Source of the DNA: Rhodospirillales bacterium
GTDB lineage: Bacteria > Pseudomonadota > Alphaproteobacteria > UBA8366 > Aestuariispiraceae
Assembly: GCA_002696645.1 (NCBI GenBank)
Contig: NZSA01000054.1
Span: forward strand, 1 to 47,188
DNA: 47,188 nt
Direction of reading: 5' to 3'
Of the stretch, positions 7,199 to 18,292 are shown piece after piece. The stretch's first letter is position 1. Each line of letters starts with the position of its first letter. The position numbers and the translations under genes were made by a program. The notes under the pieces are model-generated. The model searched no databases, was not told where the DNA came from, and saw only the letters and a program-made list of their open reading frames with translations.

Positions 7199-9814
7199 GA
7201 ATTGATCCAGCAGCCGGTCGATATAGTCCAATTCCTCAGGCGGACGGGCGCGCTCTCCCGCGCGACGGCGTAATTCATCACGAATTTCCCGGGCTTTTTC
7301 CAGGCCGCCTTTATCAGGAACTTTCACCTGACCCTGCATGCTGCCCCGGAATGTATCACTGGCTTCGCGTCCAAAGGGGTCCATTGTCTGTTCGCCAGAC
7401 TGGCCGGGCACTTGCTGACCCATTCCCATTTGTTGTTCAAACCGTTCAATAAAGGCATTTCGCGCTGCATCGGCGGCCTCCTGCATCGCATCCAGTGCCT
7501 TGCCTTGTGACTCAACGGCTTCGCCGGGCCTGCCATCGCCCAATTGCTCAGTTGCCTCGCCCATGCCTTCATCCGCGCGGCCAAAGGGTTCTGGAATCTG
7601 CCCCATCATTTCGCCAAATTTGCGCATCACTTCACCCAATTGTCGGCGCAGGGCATCCTGCAGGACGGCATCTGCACTATCCTGCGCACGCTGTTGGTCG
7701 CCGGATTCTCCCCGCTGGCCCTGTTCAGCCTGGCCCTGGCTTTGCTGATTGCGCTGGGCCTGGTTTTGCTGTCCGGCCTGCCCCTGTTCCGGGTTGCTTT
7801 CGCCCCGGCGTTCCAGGTCGCGGCGATGGGTTCTGTCCATCAATTCGCGCTGGCTTTCCATGATATCTTTCATGGAATTCAGCATTTCCATGGCTTGCTG
7901 ATTCTGCGGGGACATTTGCTGCTGCATCCCTGCTTGCATGTTTTCCATCATATTACGCAGCTGTTCCAGCATCTGCTGGGCGCTTTCGGTCATGCCATTC
8001 TGCATCATGTCGCGCAATTGCTGCATCATGTCTTCAAGGTCGCGCTGAGAAATGACATTTTCGCCGGGGGCCATTTCGGGGGGCTGTTCACCCTCGGCAA
8101 GGTTCTGGCGCATCTGGTCTGCCATGGCCTGCATGTAATCCTGCATGGCCTGCTGCAGTTCATCCATCAATTGGTCCAGTTCGGCCGCATCGGCGCCATT
8201 CTGGAGGGCGTCCATCAGGGCCTGTTGTGCCTCACGCAAGCGCTGCAGGGCCAGGGATACGCCACCATCTTCCAGATACAGCGCCGTTTTCCATAATAAT
8301 TCGATCACAGACGCAATGGCCTGTGGCTCAGGGGCGGCACCGGTGCGGCGATGGGGCGTCAGGGCGCGCACTGCCTGACGCAGCGCCATGAAAACCGTAA
8401 CCTTGTCATCAAATGTGTTATGTTCCCACGACAAGGCATCCAGCGCGTCTGAAACGGCCCGATAATTTTGTATCGGATTCCAGGCCAGTTCACGCCGCAA
8501 GTCGATAATGATCTTAGCCACTGGGTGGTTGAACTCCCGCGCGGGCAGGATCAAGGTCACGGGCTCGGATCGACCCTCCTGGCCCAGGGCGTCGGTTGCC
8601 ACCAGGGTCAGGCGCACTTCTCCGCCGGCCCAGGGATGGGCGGTATAGTCCCGGTAGGCGCGGCGTTTGGTGCCGTATTTGCTGGGGTCCGGGACGGGCA
8701 GTTGGGTGATGATCTTCATTTCCTCATTCCCCTGAGCACTGCTTTGCGCAGAGCCCGCAAGCCTGTCCGCGCGCTCTATCTCCGCCCTTAAGGAGAGAAC
8801 GCCAAAGTCATCGCTGACCGTATGGGTGATGGTCAGGGCGCGCTGAACACTGGCAATCGGGGGTTCTGGCAGGGTGACAACGGGGGGCGCATCCGGCACG
8901 GCGCGAATTTCCCAGGAGGCAACGGTTTCACCCTCAGACTGAATGGAAAATGTGCCGGACTTTAGAATTTCATGCTCCAGCGCCACGGCATTCTGGGCAA
9001 ATTGCGCCATTGGTTTTGGACCCTGCGGCGTTATCAGGGTCGCCCCGTCCGGGACGCCGCTGACCTGAACCACCAGGCGGGACCCGACCGGGGTGCTGTG
9101 TTCATCGCCCTGCATTGCTGTTGGGATCGTATCGGTCGTGTCAGGCGATTGTTTCTTGCTGCTGGACATAAAAAGCGGGGGCAGACCGGTATAGTCCGGC
9201 GGCGTCAGCCAGGCATCAATGCCAACCGTCAAGGTCGGTCCGCTGGTGCCGATATTGGGGACCAGTGCAGTCCGCAGGCGCTGAATACTCTCCCCGCCCG
9301 CAGCGATCAGCGCGATGATCAGGAAGAATGGCGCAATCAGGCGCAGGGCGCGGGGATCGCGCCGTGCCAATTGGGGATCCGGGGCGCCCACCGACAAGCT
9401 GCCGATTCGTTGACGCAGGCGCGCCTGATGCGCCTGCCACAGGGCCAGTTGAATTGGATTATCGCTGCTGGGACGATCCGCCAGACTTTCCAGTGGGCGG
9501 TGATCCAGTTTGTTGACCCGTTCGACCCGACGACGCGCGGCTTCATACCGGGGCAGGTGAAACCGTCGATAGCCCTGAACCATCAGGCCAGCGAAAAGGA
9601 TGGCCGATACTGCCAGGACGGTCGCATGCAGCCAGGGAGCAAGGTCTGGCAGAAGTCCGGTGATTGCGATGGCAAGAAACAGGATCAGGACGCTGACAGG
9701 TTTCCAGAAGGCAACTTCCAGCGCCTCCCAGATCAAAACCGCGCGGGAGAGACCGATGGGCATTTCCATACCCGTCGCGTCTTTTTGGCCCCCCCGAGCC
9801 GAGTGATCTGTCAT
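7196..9814 (-). CDS. TIGR02302-like membrane protein (DUF4175 family)
   Basis: An 872-aa alphaproteobacterial protein found downstream of lysA. I recognise it as the TIGR02302/DUF4175 type. It has hydrophobic segments near residues 35-75, a third near 160, a central region with beta-rich extracytoplasmic character, and a long Gln/Met/Glu-rich coiled-coil-like part (about 550-790). The C-terminus is basic and helical. The function is not established. The ATG at 9814 is chosen because GGAG lies 7 bases upstream and because it leaves 17 bases after the lysA stop. A longer frame starting at 9868 would overlap lysA. It probably forms an operon with argH, the lipoprotein gene and lysA. Its TAG stop is formed by the palindromic element. 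Confidence 0.82.
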   Translation of the reverse strand: MTDHSARGGQKDATGMEMPIGLSRAVLIWEALEVAFWKPVSVLILFLAIAITGLLPDLAPWLHATVLAVSAILFAGLMVQGYRRFHLPRYEAARRRVERVNKLDHRPLESLADRPSSDNPIQLALWQAHQARLRQRIGSLSVGAPDPQLARRDPRALRLIAPFFLIIALIAAGGESIQRLRTALVPNIGTSGPTLTVGIDAWLTPPDYTGLPPLFMSSSKKQSPDTTDTIPTAMQGDEHSTPVGSRLVVQVSGVPDGATLITPQGPKPMAQFAQNAVALEHEILKSGTFSIQSEGETVASWEIRAVPDAPPVVTLPEPPIASVQRALTITHTVSDDFGVLSLRAEIERADRLAGSAQSSAQGNEEMKIITQLPVPDPSKYGTKRRAYRDYTAHPWAGGEVRLTLVATDALGQEGRSEPVTLILPAREFNHPVAKIIIDLRRELAWNPIQNYRAVSDALDALSWEHNTFDDKVTVFMALRQAVRALTPHRRTGAAPEPQAIASVIELLWKTALYLEDGGVSLALQRLREAQQALMDALQNGADAAELDQLMDELQQAMQDYMQAMADQMRQNLAEGEQPPEMAPGENVISQRDLEDMMQQLRDMMQNGMTESAQQMLEQLRNMMENMQAGMQQQMSPQNQQAMEMLNSMKDIMESQRELMDRTHRRDLERRGESNPEQGQAGQQNQAQRNQQSQGQAEQGQRGESGDQQRAQDSADAVLQDALRRQLGEVMRKFGEMMGQIPEPFGRADEGMGEATEQLGDGRPGEAVESQGKALDAMQEAADAARNAFIERFEQQMGMGQQVPGQSGEQTMDPFGREASDTFRGSMQGQVKVPDKGGLEKAREIRDELRRRAGERARPPEELDYIDRLLDQF

Positions 9815-9831
9815 CCTGTCGCTCCAATCCT

Positions 9832-11124
9832 TTAAGCGGCGTGATCCTTTGAACCAGTCTGTAACCAATCTGGAATTCTGTCCATGCCGATCAACTCTTC
9901 ATAGGTCTGCCGAGGCCGGATCACAGCATAGTGATCGCCATCGATCAAAACCTCTGGGACCAGCAACCTTGTATTATAGGTCGATGCCATCACGGCGCCA
10001 TAGGCCCCTGCCGTCCCGAATGCGACCAGATCCCCTTCTTCTATCAAGGGCAGCATGCGGTCTTTGGCAAAGGTATCGCCGGATTCGCAAACTGGTCCTA
10101 CAACGTCAACCGGCATCAGCGGCGCATCCGCACCTGGTTGTTTGACGGGGCGCAAACCATGGTGACCATTGTACAGGGCAGGGCGGATCAGGTCATTCAT
10201 GGCCGCATCCAGGATCAGGAAGCGCTTCGCCTCGCCGGGCTTCACGACCAAGGCCCGCGACAGCAATATCCCGGCATTACCGACGATCATGCGTCCCGGT
10301 TCCAGCATCACCTGACAGTTCAAATGCGCGATTTCTTCTGCGGCCATTTTCGCATAGGCATCCGGCAGGGGCGGGTTTTCCGCGTCGTAAGGGATGCCCA
10401 GGCCACCGCCCAGATCAACGCGGGTGATTTTGTGCCCCAGGCTTCGCAGCCGCTCAACCAATTGAGCGACCCGGCGAAACGCCTGACGATAGGGATCCAG
10501 ATCGGTCAACTGGCTGCCGATATGGACAGCAACCGTGACTGGGGCAAGGCCTGGAAGAGAAGCAGCCAGTGCATAAATTTCCTCGGCACGGTCAATATCA
10601 ATGCCGAATTTATTTTCCTTTCGGCCGGTCGAAATCTTCTCATGGGTTTTGGCGTCAACGTCCGGATTGACCCGAACAGCGATTTCCGCCGTCACATTCA
10701 TGCTGGCGGCGATCCGCGATAACAGCCTGATTTCACTTTCGGATTCCACATTTATTTCATGAATTCCGGTTTCCAGGGCAAACCGAAGCTCACTTTCGCT
10801 TTTGCCAACGCCGGAAAAGACGATGCGGTCCGGGGGGATTCCAGCAGCCAGGGCACGGCGCAATTCCCCTTCGGATACGACATCCGCCCCCGCACCCAAT
10901 TGACCCAATAAGGCTATTACCGCCAGATTGCTGTTCGCCTTGACGGCATAACATATCTTGGCATCTAGACCAGCGGCGCGAAATGCGTCGGCAAAGACCG
11001 TATAGTGGCGGGTCAATGTTGCCCGGGAATAGACATAGACGGGGGTTCCGACCTCTTGCGCGATCTGCGTCAGGGGCACATTTTCAGCGCATAAAACCCC
11101 ATTGTGATACTCAAAATGGTTCAT
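9832..11124 (-). CDS. lysA: Diaminopimelate decarboxylase
   Basis: LysA converts meso-diaminopimelate to L-lysine, the last step of lysine synthesis, in the cytoplasm with PLP. The 430-aa length is normal. The N-terminal alanine-racemase-like barrel carries the PLP lysine K62 in YAVKANSN. The glycine-rich phosphate-binding segment DLGGGLGIP lies near residue 240 and the substrate-binding CESGDTF near 355. It lies in the order argH - lipoprotein - lysA - TIGR02302, a common alphaproteobacterial arrangement, and is likely co-transcribed with these genes. Confidence 0.96.
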   Translation of the reverse strand: MNHFEYHNGVLCAENVPLTQIAQEVGTPVYVYSRATLTRHYTVFADAFRAAGLDAKICYAVKANSNLAVIALLGQLGAGADVVSEGELRRALAAGIPPDRIVFSGVGKSESELRFALETGIHEINVESESEIRLLSRIAASMNVTAEIAVRVNPDVDAKTHEKISTGRKENKFGIDIDRAEEIYALAASLPGLAPVTVAVHIGSQLTDLDPYRQAFRRVAQLVERLRSLGHKITRVDLGGGLGIPYDAENPPLPDAYAKMAAEEIAHLNCQVMLEPGRMIVGNAGILLSRALVVKPGEAKRFLILDAAMNDLIRPALYNGHHGLRPVKQPGADAPLMPVDVVGPVCESGDTFAKDRMLPLIEEGDLVAFGTAGAYGAVMASTYNTRLLVPEVLIDGDHYAVIRPRQTYEELIGMDRIPDWLQTGSKDHAA

Positions 11125-11169
11125 TTCACAGGTGCCAATCTATATGGATGCAATTACAAAATCACGATG

Positions 11170-11343
11170 TCAGGAAGGGGCCGCCCCGGACGGATAGGTC
11201 CGCGGATAGGGCGCTTCCTCGCCTGAGGGTGGCTCGGGTTGCGATTTTTTGCCACAAGCCGCCAGGGGAAGACTGACCACAACGGTTAACAGCAAGGCTG
11301 TTCCGGCCCGGCGCAATAGTGCGCGACGTGTCGTTTCTTCCAT
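11170..11343 (-). CDS. Small lipoprotein, LptM-like
   Basis: This 57-aa gene starts at the ATG at 11341-11343 with GGGAG about 9 bases upstream. The product has a basic N-terminus (EETTRRALLRR), a hydrophobic stretch and a lipobox LAAC with C30, followed by GKKSQPEPP and a Pro-rich tail. It is therefore a lipid-anchored protein. Its place between argH and lysA matches the small lipoprotein (YifL/LptM type) that in enterobacteria helps LptD maturation in the lipopolysaccharide translocon. The assignment rests on size, lipobox, the GKK-Pro pattern and position; the sequence itself is too short for certainty. Confidence 0.75.
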   Translation of the reverse strand: MEETTRRALLRRAGTALLLTVVVSLPLAACGKKSQPEPPSGEEAPYPRTYPSGAAPS

Positions 11344-11367
11344 ATCCAGTTACTCCCTGCCAAATAC

Positions 11368-12750
<1,383 letters not shown>

Positions 12751-12801
12751 ACTGTCTCACCCTTGTTATCGTTACTCTATGATGAATTGGAGGTTCAGCC
12801 C

Positions 12802-13449
12802 GTGACCAATCCCGTGAAAACATCCCCTTTGGCGCCGACACGCCGCGACTTTGGCCTTGGTGCCTGCGCGATTGGCCTGACTGCCCTTGCGCCATCCATA
12901 CTGCATACACGCCCGGTTCAGGCGGCGGCGGACTATCCTCCGACAAATGGGGAGATGCAAGAATTCGTTCTGTTAAAGGAACGCGCGCCTGCCCCCGTTA
13001 CACCATTTTTTGATGGTGATGGCGTTGAACATCATTTCACTGATTTTACCGGGAAAGTGTTGCTGGTCAATTTCTGGGCGACGTGGTGTGCTCCCTGTAT
13101 CAAGGAAATGCCCAGCCTGGCCCGTTTGAACGATGTCTTGGCCGGGCCGAATTTTCGCCTGTTGACGATCAGCCAGGATCGGGGTGGTAAGGCCGTCGCA
13201 GAGCCCTTTCTGCGCGATCGGTTGGGACTGTCAGATCTGGAGCTGTTCTATGACCCCAAATTGAAGCTGGGTCGGGAACTGGGTCTGCGCGGCCTGCCCA
13301 GTACTTATTTGATCGATCAGCAGGGGCATTTGGTTGGCGGCCTTGCGGGTGCTGCGGAATGGGACAGTCCAGAGGCTATTGAAATGATCAAATTTGTCAT
13401 GCTGCAAGGCGGTGACATGCAAAAGACGGAAGATAATTCCAGCACTTAG
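12802..13449 (+). CDS. tlpA: TlpA-family thiol:disulfide oxidoreductase with Tat signal
   Basis: The protein is 215 aa and starts at a GTG with a strong GGAGG 8 bases upstream. A twin-arginine motif (TRRDFGLG, R14-R15) precedes a hydrophobic stretch and an Ala-rich cleavage region near residue 42, so export by Tat is likely. The thioredoxin fold carries the redox motif WCAPC at 95-99 and a cis-Pro in the GLPST segment. TlpA-like proteins reduce disulfides in the periplasm, for instance during cytochrome c or CuA maturation. Its place divergent from argH is common in alphaproteobacteria. The same frame stays open far upstream, antisense to argH, but that part is not coding. Confidence 0.88.
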   Translation: MTNPVKTSPLAPTRRDFGLGACAIGLTALAPSILHTRPVQAAADYPPTNGEMQEFVLLKERAPAPVTPFFDGDGVEHHFTDFTGKVLLVNFWATWCAPCIKEMPSLARLNDVLAGPNFRLLTISQDRGGKAVAEPFLRDRLGLSDLELFYDPKLKLGRELGLRGLPSTYLIDQQGHLVGGLAGAAEWDSPEAIEMIKFVMLQGGDMQKTEDNSST

Positions 13450-13474
13450 TGTGTCAGAATTTCCGTCCGTTGTG

Positions 13475-14749
13475 TCACTGTGTCTTGTGCCTGTCTGCCA
13501 ATAGTTGAGAGACAGGAAGCGCCAGGACGCACAGGAAGGAAACCTGCCACCAGGACGCCCAGATAGAGAAATTGGCCAGGGAACTGGTCCAGAACGACGC
13601 CATCACGGCGCAGGCAATCCAGGCACTGCCATTTCCGCGCAATGCTTTACGGGCGACCGCGATCACCAACAGCAATTGCGTGATGCAAAATAGAACCAGC
13701 CCCACGATGCCGGTTTCCGACCAGATTTCCAGAATCCAGTTATGTGGATGCCCTGGCACATATTCCGCATGCTGAAGACCGGGAACCATTTCAAGGGCGC
13801 CTTTGGTTTTATTGATCGTGTTGATGCCATACCCCGTCACAGGCGCATCCAGTGCCTTCTGATAAACGAAGCCCCAGATTGCTTGCCGGTGAAAATCGAT
13901 AACGGGTAGCGGGGGGGACGATACATCGTTTTCCGTGGTCGGGGGATGGGGCAACACCTGAAAGACAGAGACACCAAGTGCCACACAAAGGCCAAGAGTG
14001 GCGATAATCAAAAGGACACGGCCAGGTCGGGACAAATGGCGCGCGACAAACAGTAAAAACAGGATCAGGCTGGCCCCCATCATGCCACCAATCGCCGATT
14101 CCGCAGTCTGACCCGTGATGCCTGCGAACAGCGCGATATCACAAATCAGGGCAACGGAGACCACGCCGATCCAGACACCGCGCCGTTGCCACGCCAGATA
14201 CAGCAGAACCGGTACGGTCAGGGCCAGAACAGATTGTAAGGATTTAAACATGTTCTCAGCCATAATTGGGCCTTCATGCAACGGCTTGAAAACATGCAAC
14301 AGGGAGGGTTCGACAATAACTGCAATAACGGCCAGGGTACCCAGAACGGCAGAGCCAATCATAATGCTGGATTCAGCGATCTGGCGGGCCTTTGGACGTT
14401 CCGCCAAAGCAACGATCACCCAGATGAAGGCCATGATGTAAACCGCCATGCGGCTGACAACCTGTATCGAACTGACAGGATCAATAGAGGTGATGGCAAC
14501 GCCGACCCACCACAGCAATGTCAGCAACGCAGCCGTTCCAACCCGGGTTTTGGCCAGCGCCTTGGCCTGTTGCCTCGCGGATGGGTTTGCCATGGCGACA
14601 GCCGCCAGAAGCGCCGCAAAGCCAAAGGCGATGGCAAGGGCCAGATTACCCATATATGTGACAGGTACGGCTATACCGATCAGTAACCCCAAAGCCCAGG
14701 CATATCCACGACTGTAGGTGAACTGCTGGGGATTAAGTACGGTGGCCAC
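13475..14749 (-). CDS. O-antigen ligase family protein (Wzy_C)
   Basis: A 424-aa polytopic membrane protein with about 11 hydrophobic segments and a periplasmic loop in the second half that carries the family hallmark GHPHN...E...TG near residue 335. Members either ligate O-polysaccharide to lipid A-core (WaaL) or polymerise glycans (Wzy), and the sequence alone does not separate these. The GTG at 14749 is chosen because GAGGG lies 7 bases upstream. Longer frames reach 14989 but would overlap the divergent hydrolase gene. No other glycan genes lie nearby, so it is isolated. Confidence 0.82.
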   Translation of the reverse strand: MATVLNPQQFTYSRGYAWALGLLIGIAVPVTYMGNLALAIAFGFAALLAAVAMANPSARQQAKALAKTRVGTAALLTLLWWVGVAITSIDPVSSIQVVSRMAVYIMAFIWVIVALAERPKARQIAESSIMIGSAVLGTLAVIAVIVEPSLLHVFKPLHEGPIMAENMFKSLQSVLALTVPVLLYLAWQRRGVWIGVVSVALICDIALFAGITGQTAESAIGGMMGASLILFLLFVARHLSRPGRVLLIIATLGLCVALGVSVFQVLPHPPTTENDVSSPPLPVIDFHRQAIWGFVYQKALDAPVTGYGINTINKTKGALEMVPGLQHAEYVPGHPHNWILEIWSETGIVGLVLFCITQLLLVIAVARKALRGNGSAWIACAVMASFWTSSLANFSIWASWWQVSFLCVLALPVSQLLADRHKTQ

Positions 14750-14885
14750 GTTCACGCCCTCAGTGACCGGCCAGAGGGATTTCTGGCAACGGTTTCTAAA
14801 CGCTTGGTTTGTAAGAAAAAGTCTATTAGTTCTATGACACAAAGCGTTTAGCACGCCGATATCAGCAGCGCAATTGGCAGATTTT

Positions 14886-16001
14886 ATGGCAAGATTTAGA
14901 TGGATTTGGGCGATCCTCGCCACTATTGCAGCACTGGGGCTGCTGGTAGCGTTCGTCCGCACCAATGATGCGGCCTTTACAGTGTACAAACGCCTTAAGG
15001 CGAAAGATCAGTATGTCTATGAAGAGGTCCGGCCCAGTCTTGTGACACAGGATCCCGCTACTTTTTTATCAATCAAGACACCTGCGGATGTTATGGCGTA
15101 TCGCGATACGTTGACGCACTTGGTCTATGGCGCGGATGGTCTACGCCGGGCAGAAATCCCGATCCCGGCCGATGAAGACAGTTCAATTCTGAACGTCGTC
15201 CGACAGTTTTCAGGGGTTGCGGAGGCACATCGTTTTGCATTGGAGGTCCGACCCGGCCTTTATTCCTATATTTATCTTATGGTCCCAGCGCGCCCGATGC
15301 CGCAGCGTGGATTGATCTATCATCATGGCTTTGCAGGCAGTTTTCCCCAGCGCCAGGATTTGATTGAGGCCGCCCTGAAAAAGGGGCTGACGGTTATCGT
15401 CATGGACCAATTGGCCTATGGGGAGAATGTCGGGCAGGCCCCCTGTGATTTTCCCGCTGATGGTACTTGCCACGCAAATTTGCAATTTGATCTGACCAAA
15501 TTGAAGACCCCCCTGGCGATCCATGTTGAACCCGTACGTGTCGCAATTGATCTTTTGAACCAGCGGGGTATCAGCGATGTGACCGTAGTGGGCTTCTCCG
15601 CAGGGTCAGGAACAATCGTTCTGACCGCTGCTTTGGATGAAAGAATACGAACATCCATCGCGGTGGCGGGAACCTTGCCCTATTACCTGCGTGAAGGGCA
15701 GGACGCCCCGATTGGGGTTGCGGATTATGCCCCCTTGCGGGATGCGATGAGTTTGATGGATCTGTATATCCTGGGGGCATCGGGAGAAGGACGGGTGCAA
15801 ACGCATCTTTTCAACCGATATGACCGATGTTGCTTTCGGAATGTGAAAGGGTTGTTGTACGAACCGGTGATTTCTGATCGCCTGAAGGAACTGGACCTGG
15901 GCGGTCAGTTCCAGATACGCATCGACGAAAGTCACGCCCATCATGGTATTTCGAAATGGGGGATTGCCATGATCTTTGAGCTTATGGGGCTTCAGGAATA
16001 G
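14886..16001 (+). CDS. Alpha/beta hydrolase with N-terminal membrane anchor
   Basis: The product is 371 aa. One hydrophobic segment (about residues 5-24) anchors or exports it. The hydrolase core shows HHGFAG near 146-151 for the oxyanion region, the nucleophile elbow GFSAGS with S238, and a late histidine in the SHAHHG segment near 348. This resembles acyl-CoA thioester hydrolase or acetyl-xylan-esterase-like folds. The ATG at 14886 is preferred to a TTG four codons upstream; the Shine-Dalgarno is weak in both cases. The threonine aldolase gene follows after 23 bp with its own strong ribosome-binding site, so the two may form an operon. The substrate is unknown. Confidence 0.75.
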   Translation: MARFRWIWAILATIAALGLLVAFVRTNDAAFTVYKRLKAKDQYVYEEVRPSLVTQDPATFLSIKTPADVMAYRDTLTHLVYGADGLRRAEIPIPADEDSSILNVVRQFSGVAEAHRFALEVRPGLYSYIYLMVPARPMPQRGLIYHHGFAGSFPQRQDLIEAALKKGLTVIVMDQLAYGENVGQAPCDFPADGTCHANLQFDLTKLKTPLAIHVEPVRVAIDLLNQRGISDVTVVGFSAGSGTIVLTAALDERIRTSIAVAGTLPYYLREGQDAPIGVADYAPLRDAMSLMDLYILGASGEGRVQTHLFNRYDRCCFRNVKGLLYEPVISDRLKELDLGGQFQIRIDESHAHHGISKWGIAMIFELMGLQE

Positions 16002-16024
16002 TCCCTTTTCAAGGAGGATTTAGA

Positions 16025-17089
16025 ATGACCAATGTTTATGCCGGGGCTTCTGGCGCTGCTGTGGGGCACAATCACGCAGACTTTGTTGATTTGCGCAGCG
16101 ATACCGTGACGCGTCCGACACCTGGCATGCTGGCTGCCATGGCGGGGGCTGAGGTTGGGGATGATGTCTATGGCGATGATCCAACCGCCATTGCCTTGGA
16201 ACAGAAAGTAGCGGAAACCTTTGGCAAAGAGGCCGGGCTGTTCCTGCCCACCGGAACCCAGAGCAATTTCTGCGCCCTATTGGCCCATTGCGGGCGCGGG
16301 GAGGAAGTCTTGGTGGGGCGGGCCTATCACGTCTATTCCTATGAAGCCAAAGGGGCCTCTGTTTTGGGCGGTATAGGGCTGGAGCCATTGGATGTTGCGG
16401 CAGATAACGGGCTGGAACCTGAAACTGTCGCGAAGGCAGTCAAGGGCAATGACCCGCATTTGCCCATCACGCGCCTTTTGTCCCTGGAAAATACGGTCAG
16501 CGGCAAGGCCGTTCCCCTGACGCGGCAGGAGGCGGCGGCGGCAGCTGCGCGCGATGTCGGCCTGTCTGTGCATCTGGATGGTGCGCGGGCCTTTAATGCT
16601 GCGATTGCCCTGGGCATTGATCCCAAAACATTGGCGCGCTGTGCGGATTCCGTTTCGGTGTGCTTGTCAAAAGGACTGGGAACACCGGCCGGGTCGGTCC
16701 TGTGTGGTTCCAAATCTCTTATCCAGAAGGCACACCGATATCGCAAAATGTTGGGTGGTGGCATGCGTCAAGTCGGGATTCTGGCCGCAGCGGGGCTGTA
16801 TGCGTTGGAACACCATGCCCCGAATCTGGCGCAGGATCACCAGCGCGCAGAAAAACTGCGGCTCGCCTTAAGTGAGATTCCTGGCCTTTCTGTCGATCTG
16901 TCGCCGCTGCAAACCAATATGGTTCTGCTGCAAACACGCGATGTTGATGCGGCGTCGCTGGTCGTTGCCTTAAAGGCACAAGGGGTAATCGCCAGCGGCT
17001 CAGGGAAAAATATGCGCCTGGTCGTTCACCGCGATATCAATGATGATGGAATCGACCGGGTGATCGCAGGATTCAGGGCAAGTCTATAG
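16025..17089 (+). CDS. ltaE: Low-specificity L-threonine aldolase
   Basis: The enzyme splits L-threonine and allo-threonine to glycine and acetaldehyde using PLP. The 354-aa protein shows the N-terminal DLRSDTVTRPT (22-32), GDDVYGDDP (45-53), the PTGTQSN loop (75-81), HLDGAR with the PLP-contacting aspartate (183-188), and the Schiff-base lysine K216 in LSKGLGTPAGS. An ideal AAGGAGG lies about 7 bases before the ATG. Its stop overlaps the stop of the convergent carA gene by six bases. Confidence 0.93.
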   Translation: MTNVYAGASGAAVGHNHADFVDLRSDTVTRPTPGMLAAMAGAEVGDDVYGDDPTAIALEQKVAETFGKEAGLFLPTGTQSNFCALLAHCGRGEEVLVGRAYHVYSYEAKGASVLGGIGLEPLDVAADNGLEPETVAKAVKGNDPHLPITRLLSLENTVSGKAVPLTRQEAAAAAARDVGLSVHLDGARAFNAAIALGIDPKTLARCADSVSVCLSKGLGTPAGSVLCGSKSLIQKAHRYRKMLGGGMRQVGILAAAGLYALEHHAPNLAQDHQRAEKLRLALSEIPGLSVDLSPLQTNMVLLQTRDVDAASLVVALKAQGVIASGSGKNMRLVVHRDINDDGIDRVIAGFRASL

Positions 17090-18292
17090 ACGCGCCGCCA
17101 TCAAATCGACAAAGCGATTGAACAGATAATGACTGTCCTGCGGTCCGGGGGAGGCTTCCGGGTGGTATTGCACCGAAAACACGGGGCGCCCGGTGACTTG
17201 CAGGCCCGCCAATGACCCGTCGAACAGGGAAAAGTGGGTGCCCTCAACGCCATCTGGCAGGCTGTCCTTGTCGACCACGAAACCGTGGTTCTGGCTGGTG
17301 ATTTCAACCTTATTGGTGGTCAGGTCCTTGATGGGGTGATTGGCACCATGATGGCCCAAATGCATCTTTGCGGTCTTGGCGCCCAGCGCTAAAGCCAGCA
17401 TCTGGTGGCCCAGGCAAATTCCGAAAACCGGCGTGTCGGTCTTCAGGATGCCTTGGATCATTGGCACCGCATAGGTGCCGGTCGCCGCCGGGTCGCCCGG
17501 ACCATTGGACAGAAAGATACCATCTGGCTTATGGGCCAGGACTTCGTCGGCCGTAGCGGTCGCTGGCAGGACCGTGATTTCACAGCCCAGTGTCGCCAAC
17601 CGGCGCAGAATGTTTCTTTTGATCCCGAAATCAATGGCGACAACCTTGTATTTCGGATCTTTCAGGGTGCCGTATCCGTCCTTCAGGCTCCAGTCCGACT
17701 GGGACCAATCATAGGCCTGGGTGCAGGATACATCTTTCGCCAGGTCCATGCCTTCCAGTCCGGGCCAGTCGCGGGCCTGTTCCCACAGGGCGTGCAGGTC
17801 GAATTGACCATCGGCGCGATGGGACAGGACGGCATTAGGTGCACCAGCATTGCGAATGCGGCGGCTCAACTGGCGCGTATCCACCCCAGTCAGGGCTGGC
17901 AGGCCCTGTGCCTTCAACCAGCCGTCTAAATGGCTGACTGCGCGAAAATTTGATGGTTCGGTGATGTCCGCGCGCAGAATGCAGCCGCAGGCAGAGGGGG
18001 TTGTTGTTTCCAGGTCTTCCAGATTTGCGCCGACATTGCCGATATGAGGGAAGGTGAAAGTCACCATCTGTCCGGCATAGGATGGGTCAGTCATGATTTC
18101 CTGATAGCCGGTCATTGCCGTGTTGAAACAGACCTCGCCAACCCTAGTAACTTCCGCGCCTGCGCCGCGTCCCCACAATACGGTGCCATCTGCCAGAACC
18201 AGGACAGCCGTTGCCCCCTCGGGCTGAGGCGGAAAAGTCGGACCAGGGCTGCTTGAGACCGTGTTGTTGGTTGGCGCGCTGTCGGTGGGCAT
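17084..18292 (-). CDS. carA: Carbamoyl-phosphate synthase small (glutaminase) subunit
   Basis: CarA hydrolyses glutamine and passes ammonia to CarB for carbamoyl phosphate, the precursor of arginine and pyrimidines. The 402-aa protein has the N-terminal CarA-specific domain (GEVCFNTAMTGYQE near 52-65) and a class I glutamine amidotransferase domain with nucleophile C293 (GICLGHQ) and H377/E379 (YHPE). The first ~25 residues are a Pro/Ser-rich extension. GGAAG lies 8 bases before the ATG. The partner carB is not next to it on the 3' side, where ltaE is convergent, so it lies outside the window. Confidence 0.96.
   Translation of the reverse strand: MPTDSAPTNNTVSSSPGPTFPPQPEGATAVLVLADGTVLWGRGAGAEVTRVGEVCFNTAMTGYQEIMTDPSYAGQMVTFTFPHIGNVGANLEDLETTTPSACGCILRADITEPSNFRAVSHLDGWLKAQGLPALTGVDTRQLSRRIRNAGAPNAVLSHRADGQFDLHALWEQARDWPGLEGMDLAKDVSCTQAYDWSQSDWSLKDGYGTLKDPKYKVVAIDFGIKRNILRRLATLGCEITVLPATATADEVLAHKPDGIFLSNGPGDPAATGTYAVPMIQGILKTDTPVFGICLGHQMLALALGAKTAKMHLGHHGANHPIKDLTTNKVEITSQNHGFVVDKDSLPDGVEGTHFSLFDGSLAGLQVTGRPVFSVQYHPEASPGPQDSHYLFNRFVDLMAARL

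Noticed and set aside
7544-8296. 250-codon open frame opposite the TIGR02302-like gene
   Set aside because: It is the complement of the Gln/Met-rich repeat region; its His/Leu-rich product is what that codon pattern gives in reverse.
13475-14989. Longer start of the O-antigen ligase at 14989
   Set aside because: The extra 80 residues are not membrane-like and would overlap the divergent hydrolase gene; a GTG with GAGGG at 14749 is better supported.
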